DNA of 64,000 nt, taken from JAMLIA01 sp039810005 (GTDB taxonomy: Bacteria > Chloroflexota > Chloroflexia > Thermomicrobiales > CFX8). The notes beneath the pieces were generated by a model, which was given only the letters and a program-made list of their open reading frames with translations, did no database searches and was not told the DNA's origin. Positions 24,917 through 33,190 of this stretch are shown here, piece after piece (within the stretch, counting starts at the first letter, position 1; the number at the start of each line of letters is the position of its first letter). The stretch is taken from the NCBI GenBank assembly GCA_039810005.1, contig JBDHWD010000002.1, positions 1 through 64,000 of the forward strand. Reading direction: 5' to 3'. The translations under genes and the position numbers were made by a program.

Positions 24917-26020
24917 ATGAAGCGGACAGCGCTGGCCGAAAAGCATGAGCAGCTTGGCGCTCGAATGGTTGACTTCGCCGGCTGGTACATGCCCGTTCAG
25001 TATTCAGGCATCATCGAGGAGCATAAGGCGGTGCGAACCGCGGCGGGCCTCTTTGATCTTGGGCACATGGGGCAAGTGGAAGTCACCGGTAATGACGCTC
25101 TGGCATTCCTGAATTACATCGGCTCGAATGACATCAGTGGTCTGGAGCCGGGCGCAGCTATTTACTCGCTGATGCTCAACCCGAACGGTGGCGTAATCGA
25201 CGACATCATTATCTACCGACACCCCAGCGGCGTCGGTTACTTCGTTGTCATCAACGCGTCGAATACCGACAAGGATGTTGCCTGGCTGCAGGAGCAAGCT
25301 GCCAAGCGCGACGACCTGGACGTGAACGTCAACCACATCTCGGAATCAACTGGCATGATCGCGATTCAGGGGCCGAACGCCGCGGAGATTGTCAGCGAGC
25401 TGTCGTCTGTTGACCTTAGCGACATGGCGCATTTCTCCATGCGCGAAACGCGGATCGCCGGAGTCGAATGTCTGGCGGGTCGCACTGGATACACCGGCGA
25501 AGATGGCTGGGAGTTCTACTTCCCGGTCGATCAGAGCGCAACCGTCTGGGATGCGCTTATGGCCGCCGGGCAGGATCATGGTCTCAAGCCCATTGGGCTC
25601 GGCGCGCGGGACACTCTGCGCCTCGAAGCCCGCATGCCGCTCTATGGCAACGAGATGGATGATGAGACCAACCCGTACGACGCCGGACTCGGCTGGGCCG
25701 TCAAGCTCGATCGAGACGATTTCATCGGCCGGGACGCGCTAGTGGCGGCGCGCGAAAAGGGCATCACCCGTCGAACGGTCGGCTTCAAGATGGTCGAGCG
25801 CGGGGGTGTTCCACGCACGCATTACGAGATCCAGGTAGATGGCAAGCCGGTCGGCCACGTGACAAGCGGCACGGCGTCGCCGACGCTAGGCGAGAACATT
25901 GGCCTTGCGATAATTGACAAGGAATATGCGGGCGCGGGCAAGCCGTTGGATATTATGATTCGTGGCAAGGCCGTGAAGGCCGAACAGGTCAAGATGCCGT
26001 TCTACAAGCGCGGCGCCTAG
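24917..26020 (+). CDS. gcvT: Glycine cleavage system T protein (aminomethyltransferase)
   Basis: A 367-residue THF-dependent enzyme that releases ammonia and forms methylene-THF from the aminomethyl-lipoyl H protein. It begins KRTALAEKHEQLGARMVDFA and has FDLGHMGQVEVTG, QGPNAAEI, RTGYTGEDGWEFY, and ends with a C-terminal barrel (HVTSGTASPTLGENIGLA). The ATG at 24917 is preceded by GGAGGGGG; the frame runs upstream 15 codons without a better start. Next is gcvH (62 nt gap) and gcvPA, forming one gcv unit. Confidence 0.96.
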   Translation: MKRTALAEKHEQLGARMVDFAGWYMPVQYSGIIEEHKAVRTAAGLFDLGHMGQVEVTGNDALAFLNYIGSNDISGLEPGAAIYSLMLNPNGGVIDDIIIYRHPSGVGYFVVINASNTDKDVAWLQEQAAKRDDLDVNVNHISESTGMIAIQGPNAAEIVSELSSVDLSDMAHFSMRETRIAGVECLAGRTGYTGEDGWEFYFPVDQSATVWDALMAAGQDHGLKPIGLGARDTLRLEARMPLYGNEMDDETNPYDAGLGWAVKLDRDDFIGRDALVAAREKGITRRTVGFKMVERGGVPRTHYEIQVDGKPVGHVTSGTASPTLGENIGLAIIDKEYAGAGKPLDIMIRGKAVKAEQVKMPFYKRGA

Positions 26021-26082
26021 GCTGGGGTTCCCGAGGTGTCGCGCGGCTGTGCGCGACTGAGAAGAGGTTGGGAGGACGGTTC

Positions 26083-26475
26083 ATGGACATTCCCAAGGAT
26101 TACAAGTTCACCAAGACGCACGAGTGGGTCAAAGTCGACGGCGACGTCGTAACGATCGGCATCAGCGATTTCGCGCAAGCCGAGCTCGGCGACATCACCT
26201 ATCTTGAGCTTCCCGCCGTCGGCCAGTCGATCAACAAGGCCGATCCGCTGGGTGTTATCGAGTCGGTCAAGGCCGCATCGGACGTCTATTCGCCGGTGAG
26301 CGGCGAAATCGTCGAAGAGAACAGCAACGTCATCGATGCACCAGAGCTCGTCAACTCCTCACCGTATGACGATGCGTGGCTGGTGAAAATTCGCATCAGC
26401 GACCCGAGCCAGCTCGAAGAGCTGATGGATTCGGGAGAATATTCGAAGCTCGTCGCCGAGTCGGGCGGTCACTAG
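26083..26475 (+). CDS. gcvH: Glycine cleavage system H protein
   Basis: A 130-residue lipoyl carrier. The lipoylated lysine is Lys63 in GVIESVKAASDVYSP, and the THEWVKVDG and DFAQAELGDI segments match the family. The ATG at 26083 follows GGGAGGACGG. It shuttles the aminomethyl group from P to T protein. It sits between gcvT and gcvPA with 46-62 nt gaps. Confidence 0.97.
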   Translation: MDIPKDYKFTKTHEWVKVDGDVVTIGISDFAQAELGDITYLELPAVGQSINKADPLGVIESVKAASDVYSPVSGEIVEENSNVIDAPELVNSSPYDDAWLVKIRISDPSQLEELMDSGEYSKLVAESGGH

Positions 26476-26521
26476 CCAGCAAGCATGCCGGACACCCGCA
26501 AGGTACCGGCCGGAGGATGGG

Positions 26522-27862
26522 ATGACCTTTAATCCACATACCAAGGAGGATCGCGAGGCGATGCTGGCGGCCGTTGGCGCCGCGAACATCGAGTCTCTGT
26601 TTTCCGCGATTCCTGAAGACGTGCGCTTCCCTAAGCTCAATCTGCCCCGCACCTTGTCGGAGCAGGAGGCATTCCGACGCCTGAGCGAGCTCGCGGCGAA
26701 GAACCTGAATACGATTGAACATCCCAGCTTCCTGGGAGCCGGCCTGTATTCGCATTACGTTCCCGCAGCGGTGCAGCAAATCCTCTTCCGTGGCGAGTTC
26801 TATACCGCCTATACCCCGTACCAGCCGGAAGTTGCCCAGGGAACGCTGCAGGCGATCTACGAGTACCAGACGATGATCGCCAACCTCACCGGTATGGAAG
26901 TATCCAACGCATCGCTCTATGACGGCGCGACGGCGCTCGCTGAGGGAGCGCTGCTGACGGTGTCGCTGCCACGCAAGCGCACGCGTATCGTCCTCGCCGG
27001 CACTGTGCATCCAAATTATCGTGAGGTGGTGCGCACATACACCGGAGGGCTGGGGCTAGAGATCGTCGAGTTGCCAATTCCAGCTAACGGACTGGCGACG
27101 AACGCATCTGAATTCGACGAGTATCTTGATGACAACCTCGCCTGCCTCGTCGTGCAGTATCCGAACTTCTTCGGCACGATCGAGGATATTGCAGCGTTCG
27201 CCGAGAAGGCTCACAGCGTTGGTGGTAACCTCGTTGTCTCGACCTACCCAACCTCGCTCGGCCTGCTGAAGCCACCAGGCGAATTCGGTGCCGACGTCGT
27301 GACCGGCGAAGGGCAGTCGCTCGGCAACGCACAGTCGTTTGGCGGGCCGGTCGTCGGGCTGCTTGCGACGCGCAGCAAGCTGGTGCGCCAGATGCCGGGC
27401 CGCCTCGCCGGCATCGCCTATGACACCGAGGGCAAGCGCGGCTTCGTCCTCGCGCTGCAGACACGCGAGCAGCATATCCGGCGCGAGAAGGCGACCAGCA
27501 ACATCTGCACGAACCAGGGACTGATGGCGCTGGCAGCAGCAGTCTATCTATCGACACTCGGTCCGCAGGGTTTGAAGCAGATCGCGACGCTCTGCTACCA
27601 GAACGCGCACTACCTCGCCTCACAATTGACAGCAACCGGCAAGTTCGAGCTGCTGAACGACGGCCAGTTCTTCAATGAGTTCACTGTGCGCTCATCGGAA
27701 GCGCCTGCACAGCTGAACGCGCGTCTGCGCGAGGCTGGCATCATCGGCGGCTACGACCTCGGCAAGGTCGATCCGGCGCTCGATGGACAGCTGCTCCTCG
27801 CTGCAACCGAGATGACCGGTCGAGACGCAATCGATCGATTCGTCGACGTCGCCTCCGCATAG
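26522..27862 (+). CDS. gcvPA: Glycine dehydrogenase (decarboxylating) subunit 1
   Basis: A 446-residue N-terminal half of the split P protein. Segments such as SFLGAGLYSHYVPAAVQ, FYTAYTPYQPEVAQGTLQAI and NASLYDGATALAEGALL are typical. In split systems the PLP lysine is on subunit 2 (GcvPB), which is not encoded next to this gene or anywhere in the window. A strong intrinsic terminator closes the operon 23 nt later, so gcvPB must be elsewhere. Confidence 0.95.
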   Translation: MTFNPHTKEDREAMLAAVGAANIESLFSAIPEDVRFPKLNLPRTLSEQEAFRRLSELAAKNLNTIEHPSFLGAGLYSHYVPAAVQQILFRGEFYTAYTPYQPEVAQGTLQAIYEYQTMIANLTGMEVSNASLYDGATALAEGALLTVSLPRKRTRIVLAGTVHPNYREVVRTYTGGLGLEIVELPIPANGLATNASEFDEYLDDNLACLVVQYPNFFGTIEDIAAFAEKAHSVGGNLVVSTYPTSLGLLKPPGEFGADVVTGEGQSLGNAQSFGGPVVGLLATRSKLVRQMPGRLAGIAYDTEGKRGFVLALQTREQHIRREKATSNICTNQGLMALAAAVYLSTLGPQGLKQIATLCYQNAHYLASQLTATGKFELLNDGQFFNEFTVRSSEAPAQLNARLREAGIIGGYDLGKVDPALDGQLLLAATEMTGRDAIDRFVDVASA

Positions 27863-27884
27863 CGCCTGTTCCACGATATCGCTG

Positions 27885-27913
27885 CCCGAGCGTTACGATC
27901 GCTCGGGCTTTTT
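27885..27913 (+). terminator. Intrinsic terminator of the gcv operon
   Basis: The 8-bp stem CCCGAGCG/CGCTCGGG with a 7-nt loop is followed by CTTTTTCCTTTTC. This is the clearest Rho-independent terminator in the window. Confidence 0.92.
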
Positions 27914-27996
27914 CCTTTTCCAGTCCTCCGTCAGTTGGTCGCTGATAGAATTGATCTGACGGCGCATTGTCTTCTCGACTAAAGGCATTTCTCTAC

Positions 27997-29334
27997 GTGA
28001 AACCACTCGTTGCGATCGTTGGCCGGCCCAACACCGGAAAATCGACGCTGTTCAACCGGTTGGTAGGCGAGCGTCGATCGATTGTGTCCGACGTTCCCGG
28101 CACAACCCGTGACCGGCTCTATGGCGACACCGAATGGCAGGGTGTCGAGTTTTCGATTATCGACACCGGTGGGCTGCAGGATGACGATGAGCTCGGCCAA
28201 CTGACGACGCGCCAGATCGGCGAGCGCACGCAGTCGCAAGCGCGCATCGCGATCGATGAATCGGACGTTATTCTGTTCCTCGTCGATGGTAAGGCGGGTC
28301 TCACCGCCGCCGACCTTGACGTCGCCGAAACGATTCGTCAGTCGAGCAAGCCAGTCATTCTCGGCGTTAACAAGACTGAGAACGAAGCGCGCCGCGAGCT
28401 GGCCTACGAGTTCTACGAGCTTGCGCTGGGCGACCCAATCCCGTTTTCGTCGCTGCACGGCATCGGCACCGGCGATCTGCTGGACGAGATCGTCCGGCGG
28501 CTGCCGCGTGCCGACGAGGTCGAGGAGGAGACGGAAACTCCGGCTATCGCGATCGTTGGCCGCCCGAACGTCGGCAAGTCAGCACTACTGAATGCCTTAA
28601 TCGGCTCAGAGCGATCGATTGTCGCTGACATGCCCGGCACGACGCGCGACACAATCGATACCGTCGTCGACTGGGCCGGCAACCGCGTGCTGCTGATCGA
28701 CACGGCCGGCATTCGTCGCCGGGGACGGATCGAGAGCGGCATCGAGAAATACAGCGTGCTGCGCTCTGAACGCGCGGTCGATCGCGCCGATGTCGCACTG
28801 GTGGTGATAGATGCTGAAGAGGGCTTCACAGCGCAGGATCAGCACATCGCCGGTTACGTGGTCGAGCAGGGCAAGGGTCTCGTTCTCGTCGTTAATAAGT
28901 GGGACGCGATCACCAAAGACGACAAGACTATGGACGAGTATCGAAAGAAGGCCGCTGAGTTCTTCAACTTCGCGCCGTGGGCACCGCTCGTGTTTGTGTC
29001 GGCGCTCTCCGGACAGCGCGTCAACCAGATCATCGAGATTGCGCTCCACGTTATCGGGGAGCGAGTCAAGCGCATCAGCACCGGCGAGCTCAACCGACTT
29101 GTGCGCGACGCCGTTGCGAAGCACCCGCCACCTTCCAAGGCGGGCAAATGGCTCAAGTTCTATTACGCAACGCAAGGCGGGGTGAATCCACCGCGGTTCA
29201 TATTCTTCTGTAACGACCCTCGTGCGGTACATTTTTCGTATGAGCGTTACCTTGAGAACCAGATCCGCGATTACTACCAGTTCGATGGCACGCCGATCGT
29301 GCTGCAGTTCCGCGGCCGACGACGCGATGACTAG
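27997..29334 (+). CDS. der: Ribosome-associated GTPase Der (EngA)
   Basis: A 445-residue tandem GTPase needed for 50S subunit maturation. The first P-loop GRPNTGKST is at ~9-17 and the second GRPNVGKSA at ~187-195. Each has its DTGG/DTAG and N(K)xD elements (VNKTE in domain 1, VNKWD in domain 2). The C-terminal KH-like domain ends QFRGRRRDD. The GTG at 27997 puts the normal V-A-I-V-G strand at the N-terminus and follows AAAGG; a TTG ten codons upstream is an alternative. VNKTE in the first G4 motif departs from NKxD. Confidence 0.93.
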   Translation: MKPLVAIVGRPNTGKSTLFNRLVGERRSIVSDVPGTTRDRLYGDTEWQGVEFSIIDTGGLQDDDELGQLTTRQIGERTQSQARIAIDESDVILFLVDGKAGLTAADLDVAETIRQSSKPVILGVNKTENEARRELAYEFYELALGDPIPFSSLHGIGTGDLLDEIVRRLPRADEVEEETETPAIAIVGRPNVGKSALLNALIGSERSIVADMPGTTRDTIDTVVDWAGNRVLLIDTAGIRRRGRIESGIEKYSVLRSERAVDRADVALVVIDAEEGFTAQDQHIAGYVVEQGKGLVLVVNKWDAITKDDKTMDEYRKKAAEFFNFAPWAPLVFVSALSGQRVNQIIEIALHVIGERVKRISTGELNRLVRDAVAKHPPPSKAGKWLKFYYATQGGVNPPRFIFFCNDPRAVHFSYERYLENQIRDYYQFDGTPIVLQFRGRRRDD

Positions 29335-29343
29335 GAGCCGAGC

Positions 29344-29964
29344 ATGACGCAGGTGCTCGTGCTAGTTGCTGCCTATCTGATTGGCACACTACCGACTGGC
29401 TACGTGCTGACCCGCTTCCTTGCCGGCGTCGATCTTCGCAGCGTCGGAAGCGGTGGCACGGGCGCCACGAACGCGCAGCGTGCGCTCGGCACGAAGTGGG
29501 GCATCATCGTCGCGATCGTCGATGTCCTCAAGGGTGTTGCAGCAATCGTCCTGGCGCGTGTCGCCGGAGTGGATGACGCGTGGGTGGCAGCCAGCGGCGC
29601 GGCAGTCATTGCCGGGCATTGCTGGCCGGTCTGGTTGCGCTTTCGCGGTGGAAAGGGCGTTGCGACCGGTGCGGGCGCTGCGCTGGCGCTGTCACTGTGG
29701 AGCGTCGCCCTGATCCCGGTCATGGTCATTCCGATTGCGCTGACGCGGTACGTGTCGCTCGGCTCGGTCCTCGCAGCGCTCGCAACGCCGGTAATGATGG
29801 CCATCCTCGCTGCTGCGGACGTTGTGCCCTGGTCGTACGTCGGTTTCGGAGTCGTTGCCGCGGCGATCATCGTGTTCCGCCATCGTGCCAACATCGACCG
29901 ACTCATTCATGGGACCGAACGGAAGCTCGGGCGAAAGCCATCTGATGTTCAGACCGTAGCGTAA
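29344..29964 (+). CDS. plsY: Glycerol-3-phosphate acyltransferase PlsY
   Basis: A 206-residue membrane enzyme with about five hydrophobic spans that transfers acyl from acyl-phosphate to glycerol-3-phosphate. The three cytoplasmic motifs are present: GSGGTGATNAQRALG (~35-49), FRGGKGVATGAG (~99-110) and a late segment ending in FRHRANIDRLIHGTE. It follows der by 9 nt and precedes glyA by 27 nt. In many bacteria plsY neighbours der. Confidence 0.95.
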   Translation: MTQVLVLVAAYLIGTLPTGYVLTRFLAGVDLRSVGSGGTGATNAQRALGTKWGIIVAIVDVLKGVAAIVLARVAGVDDAWVAASGAAVIAGHCWPVWLRFRGGKGVATGAGAALALSLWSVALIPVMVIPIALTRYVSLGSVLAALATPVMMAILAAADVVPWSYVGFGVVAAAIIVFRHRANIDRLIHGTERKLGRKPSDVQTVA

Positions 29965-29991
29965 TCGCATGGAGGGGAAGAGGGAATCGGA

Positions 29992-31248
29992 GTGGATATG
30001 AGCACGCTCGCAAAAGCAGATCCCAAGATCGCTGAAGTGATCAAGAACGAGGAACGCCGACAGTCATCAACCATTGAGCTTATTGCATCGGAGAATTTCA
30101 CCAGCGCGGCCGTGATGGAGGCTGTTGGTAGCGTCCTGACCAACAAGTACGCCGAGGGTCTTCCGGGCAAGCGCTACTACGGCGGGTGTGAGTTTGTCGA
30201 CGTTGCCGAGAATCTGGCGATTGAGCGCGTCTGCAAGCTCTTCGGCGCTGAGCACGCCAACGTTCAGCCGCACTCCGGCGCATCGGCGAACCTCGCGGCA
30301 TACCTCTCCGTCCTGAAGCCGGGCGACCGTATTCTCGGCATGAATCTCTCCGAGGGCGGACACCTGACGCACGGCTCTCCTGTGAATTTCTCCGGTACGA
30401 TCTTCGAGGCGCACTTCTATGGTGTCTCGCCAGATTCCGAGACGATCGACTATGACAAGGTCCGCGAGGTCGCCCAGCGTGTGCAGCCGAAGATGATCGT
30501 CTGCGGCGCGAGTGCCTACTCGCGAACCATCGACTTCGCGAAGTTCCGTGAAATCGCCGATGAGGTGGGCGCGCTTGTCATGGCGGACATCGCTCATATC
30601 GCCGGCATCGTCGCGACGGGCAAGCATCCAACTCCCATCGGTCACGCTCAGTTGACGACCTCAACGACGCACAAGACACTCCGAGGACCGCGCGGCGGGC
30701 TCATCATGGCCGAAGGCGACCTGGCCGGGCCGGTCAACAAGACTCTGTTCCCGGGCCTGCAGGGTGGCCCGCTGATGCACGTCATCGCCGGCAAGGCGGT
30801 CGCGTTCGGCGAAGCGCTGGAGCCGTCGTTCGGCGAGTACATCGACCGCGTGCTCGCGAACGCCCGCGCGTTGAGCGAAGCGGTCCAGGAGCATGGCCTG
30901 CGCGTCGTATCAGGCGGCACCGACAATCACCTGATGCTCGTTGACCTGACAGCAGCTGGCATTAGCGGACGCAAGGCTGAGCGCCGTCTCGAAGCTGCCG
31001 GCATCACCGTCAATAAGAACGCAATCCCGAATGATCAGCGACCGCCAATGCAGACGAGTGGTATCCGTCTTGGCACGCCTGCCGTCTCTACGCGCGGCTT
31101 CGGCGTCGATGATATGAAGCAGATCGGGCAGTGGATTGCTGACATCGTCCACAATCCGGATGACGATGCGCTGATCGCTCGCATTGGCAAGTCCGTCCAT
31201 GAGATGGCGACGAGCTATCCGCTGCCGGGAGTTCAAACGGATGCCTAG
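29992..31248 (+). CDS. glyA: Serine hydroxymethyltransferase
   Basis: A 418-residue PLP enzyme interconverting serine plus THF with glycine plus methylene-THF. The PLP lysine is in TTSTTHKTLRGPRGG (~K228). It also has IELIASENF, YAEGLPGKRYYGG and HSGASANLAAY. GTG at 29992 lies 6 nt after AGGGA; the ATG two codons later is the alternative. With the gcv genes and fhs/folD it completes local one-carbon supply. The WecA-like gene follows after 27 nt. Confidence 0.97.
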   Translation: MDMSTLAKADPKIAEVIKNEERRQSSTIELIASENFTSAAVMEAVGSVLTNKYAEGLPGKRYYGGCEFVDVAENLAIERVCKLFGAEHANVQPHSGASANLAAYLSVLKPGDRILGMNLSEGGHLTHGSPVNFSGTIFEAHFYGVSPDSETIDYDKVREVAQRVQPKMIVCGASAYSRTIDFAKFREIADEVGALVMADIAHIAGIVATGKHPTPIGHAQLTTSTTHKTLRGPRGGLIMAEGDLAGPVNKTLFPGLQGGPLMHVIAGKAVAFGEALEPSFGEYIDRVLANARALSEAVQEHGLRVVSGGTDNHLMLVDLTAAGISGRKAERRLEAAGITVNKNAIPNDQRPPMQTSGIRLGTPAVSTRGFGVDDMKQIGQWIADIVHNPDDDALIARIGKSVHEMATSYPLPGVQTDA

Positions 31249-31275
31249 ATCCGTGGAGCTGACGGGCGTGGGCTG

Positions 31276-32349
31276 ATGCCGCACTGGCTGATTGCCGCGC
31301 TCGTCGGCCTCACTGCGTTCACTGTCTCGTATTTGGTTGTTCCGCAGCTTCGCGGGTTAGCCCTGCACGCGAAACTGTTTGATATGCCCGACCCGCTGCG
31401 CGTGCATACGACGCCGCTGCCACGGATCGGCGGGATTGGCATTTTTCTGGGCTTCATCGCCGCAGTTGGCATCTCATTCGCGCTGCCAGTTACCCGCTTT
31501 CAGATCGAGGTCGAGCGCATTGTCCTGCTGCTGGTCGGAGCAACGATCGTCGTCGCAATCATGGCATTTGACGACATCATCGGTATCGCGCCGCTGCCGA
31601 AGCTCATCCTGCAGGTGGTTGCAGCGGCGGTGGTGGTCGTGCCGCGCTGGCGCGGTGGCGACTACGGCATCGTCGTTGAGCAGTTCAACGCTCCGTGGGT
31701 CGGCACGGTCCACCTGCCGATCGCCATTGCGGTGCTATTCACGATCTTCTGGATCGTCGGCATGATGAACGCCGTGAATTGGTCGGACGGTCTGGATGGA
31801 CTTGCAGGAACGATCGCGCTTGTCTCCAGCATCGTTCTCTTCCTGCACACATTCTTTCGGCCCGCCGGCGATCCGCAGTTTACGATCTCGGTGCTGGCGA
31901 TCGCGCTGGCTGGTGCGATTCTCGGATTCCTGCCCTACAACTGGCATCCATCGTCGATCATCATGGGGGACTCCGGGGCGATGTTCCTGGGGTTTGCGCT
32001 GGCTACGATCAGCGTAATCGGCGGCGCGAAGATCGCAACGACGCTGCTGGCGATGGGGATACCAATCCTCGATACCGCCTGGGTCATCATCTACCGAGTG
32101 ATGCACGGGCGGTCACCGGTCATCCGCGACCGCGGGCATCTGCATCATCGTCTGCTGGACGCGGGTCTGACGCAGCCACAAGTGGTTGGTTGCTTCTGCG
32201 CATTGACGGCCGCCTTCGGCGCGTCGTCGCTACTGCTACCGACGCGTGAGTCAAAGCTTTACGGGTTGATGCTGATGGCGCTTGTACTACTCGTCATCAT
32301 CACCTGGCTCGCTCGTCGCCGACCGATTCAGGGAAACGTGACCGAGTAG
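31276..32349 (+). CDS. WecA/TagO-like polyprenyl-phosphate GlcNAc-1-phosphate transferase
   Basis: A 357-residue polytopic membrane protein with ~10 hydrophobic spans. The family motifs are in order: PRIGGIGIFLGF (~49-60), MAFDDIIGI (~95-103), NAVNWSDGLDGLAG (~157-170), MGDSGAMFLGF (~231-241) and the HLHHRLLDAG loop (~286-295). Members link UDP-GlcNAc to undecaprenyl phosphate to start wall polymers or glycans. The HLHHRL element favours WecA/TagO over MraY. It closes the der-plsY-glyA string. Confidence 0.9.
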   Translation: MPHWLIAALVGLTAFTVSYLVVPQLRGLALHAKLFDMPDPLRVHTTPLPRIGGIGIFLGFIAAVGISFALPVTRFQIEVERIVLLLVGATIVVAIMAFDDIIGIAPLPKLILQVVAAAVVVVPRWRGGDYGIVVEQFNAPWVGTVHLPIAIAVLFTIFWIVGMMNAVNWSDGLDGLAGTIALVSSIVLFLHTFFRPAGDPQFTISVLAIALAGAILGFLPYNWHPSSIIMGDSGAMFLGFALATISVIGGAKIATTLLAMGIPILDTAWVIIYRVMHGRSPVIRDRGHLHHRLLDAGLTQPQVVGCFCALTAAFGASSLLLPTRESKLYGLMLMALVLLVIITWLARRRPIQGNVTE

Positions 32350-32353
32350 ACGA

Positions 32354-32527
32354 CTACTGCGCGAGCAGCTCCCAGCGGGGATGCTGACGATCCGTCCGGC
32401 GCATCGCGGTCGTCAGAAGTCCGCGCCAGGATGGCACGCGGAGCAGGGCTGCGATGATCGCGCCAATGGCCAAGGCAACGACAACCGATACCCCTGCGAT
32501 CAATGAAACCGTGCGGCCCATTCCCAC
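32354..32527 (-). CDS. Tiny one-helix membrane protein, 57 aa
   Basis: A minus-strand frame from GTG at 32527 (or ATG at 32521) to TAG at 32354. The product has one hydrophobic helix (SLIAGVSVVVALAIGAIIAA) and a basic C-terminal tail ending PRWELLAQ. AAGGGG lies 5 nt before the GTG, which supports that start. It begins 33 nt after rsfS on the same strand and is probably co-transcribed. No family is recognised; its size is below usual gene-calling cut-offs. It converges on the WecA-like gene with only 4 nt between stops. Confidence 0.6.
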   Translation of the reverse strand: MGMGRTVSLIAGVSVVVALAIGAIIAALLRVPSWRGLLTTAMRRTDRQHPRWELLAQ

Positions 32528-32559
32528 TGCTTCCCCTTCGTCGACGCGGATGCTCAGAG

Positions 32560-32907
32560 CTACTGAATCACGAGTAGCGTTGGCGCTTCGGACCAGACAT
32601 CCTCAAGCCGGTAAAACTGGCGCTGATCATCAGTAAACAGATGGACAACCACGTCACCGTAGTCGAGCAATACCCAACCAGTGTCGGGAGTCCCTTCGAC
32701 CCGAATGGGTCGAATCCCCTGTTCCTGCAGACCCTCAGTCACGTCTTCCTGCACCGCGCGAAGCTGCCGTGGGTTGTCGACCGAGCAGACAACGAACACG
32801 TCCGCGATCACTGAAATCTTGCCGATGTCCAGGACCGTGATGTTCGTTGCCAGTGCGTCCGACGCTAGCTCGGCAATCGTGCGGGCGATCTCGACTGGCT
32901 CTGGCAT
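32560..32907 (-). CDS. rsfS: Ribosomal silencing factor RsfS
   Basis: A 115-residue member of the Iojap/RsfS family that binds ribosomal protein L14 and blocks subunit joining in starvation. It has ITVLDIGKISVIADVFVVCS, VEGTPDTGWVLLDYGDVVVH and the final FYRLEDVWSEAP. The ATG at 32907 is preceded by CGGAGG 4 nt upstream; the longer frame has no ribosome-binding site. The promoter TTGTAC-17-TATTAT lies upstream. Confidence 0.95.
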   Translation of the reverse strand: MPEPVEIARTIAELASDALATNITVLDIGKISVIADVFVVCSVDNPRQLRAVQEDVTEGLQEQGIRPIRVEGTPDTGWVLLDYGDVVVHLFTDDQRQFYRLEDVWSEAPTLLVIQ

Positions 32908-32921
32908 TGTCCTCCGAAGTA

Positions 32922-32963
32922 TGTACGTACACCTATAATACACGCGTCCGAACGCGGGTACAA
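32922..32963 (-). promoter_or_regulatory. rsfS promoter with palindrome TGTACGTACA at the start point
   Basis: On the minus strand TTGTAC (32963-32958), 17 nt, then TATTAT (32940-32935). The predicted start (~32928) falls in the palindrome at 32922-32931, identical to the one near the dnaE -10 box. An operator is possible. Confidence 0.6.
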
Positions 32964-32976
32964 GCGGTCGGCTGGG

Positions 32977-33048
32977 TGGGCCTGGCAGGAATCGAACCTG
33001 CGACCATGAGGTTATGAGCCCCTTGCTCTGCCATTGAGCTACAGGCCC
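32977..33048 (-). tRNA. tRNA-Met(CAU)
   Basis: Acceptor arms GGGCCTG/CAGGCCC pair fully. The anticodon loop CTCATAA gives CAT, and the T loop is TTCGATT. The 72-nt gene has no encoded CCA. The anticodon stem has an A-A mismatch at its outer pair. Elongator Met is most likely; a CAU tRNA-Ile2 (lysidine-modified) cannot be excluded by sequence alone. Confidence 0.9.
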
Positions 33049-33077
33049 GCCGAACGCCGGTAAGCGGATCGACCTTC

Positions 33078-33083
33078 AGTATA
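33078..33083 (-). promoter_or_regulatory. -10 box of tRNA-Met
   Basis: TATACT on the minus strand, 30 nt upstream of the tRNA 5' end. No -35 with correct spacing is clear. Confidence 0.45.
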
Positions 33084-33138
33084 CCGAGACTCGCCAACGC
33101 CGGAACTCTGCATCGCTGATGACAGTTCCGACACAGTC

Positions 33139-33168
33139 ATGTCGCCGCTACCAACGCAGCGGCGACAT
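33139..33168 (-). terminator. Hairpin after the M81 gene
   Basis: An 11-bp perfect stem ATGTCGCCGCT/AGCGGCGACAT with an 8-nt loop, 22 nt beyond the stop of the M81 gene on the minus strand. No T-run. Confidence 0.6.
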
Positions 33169-33190
33169 ATCCCAAGTGACCGCAAAACCA

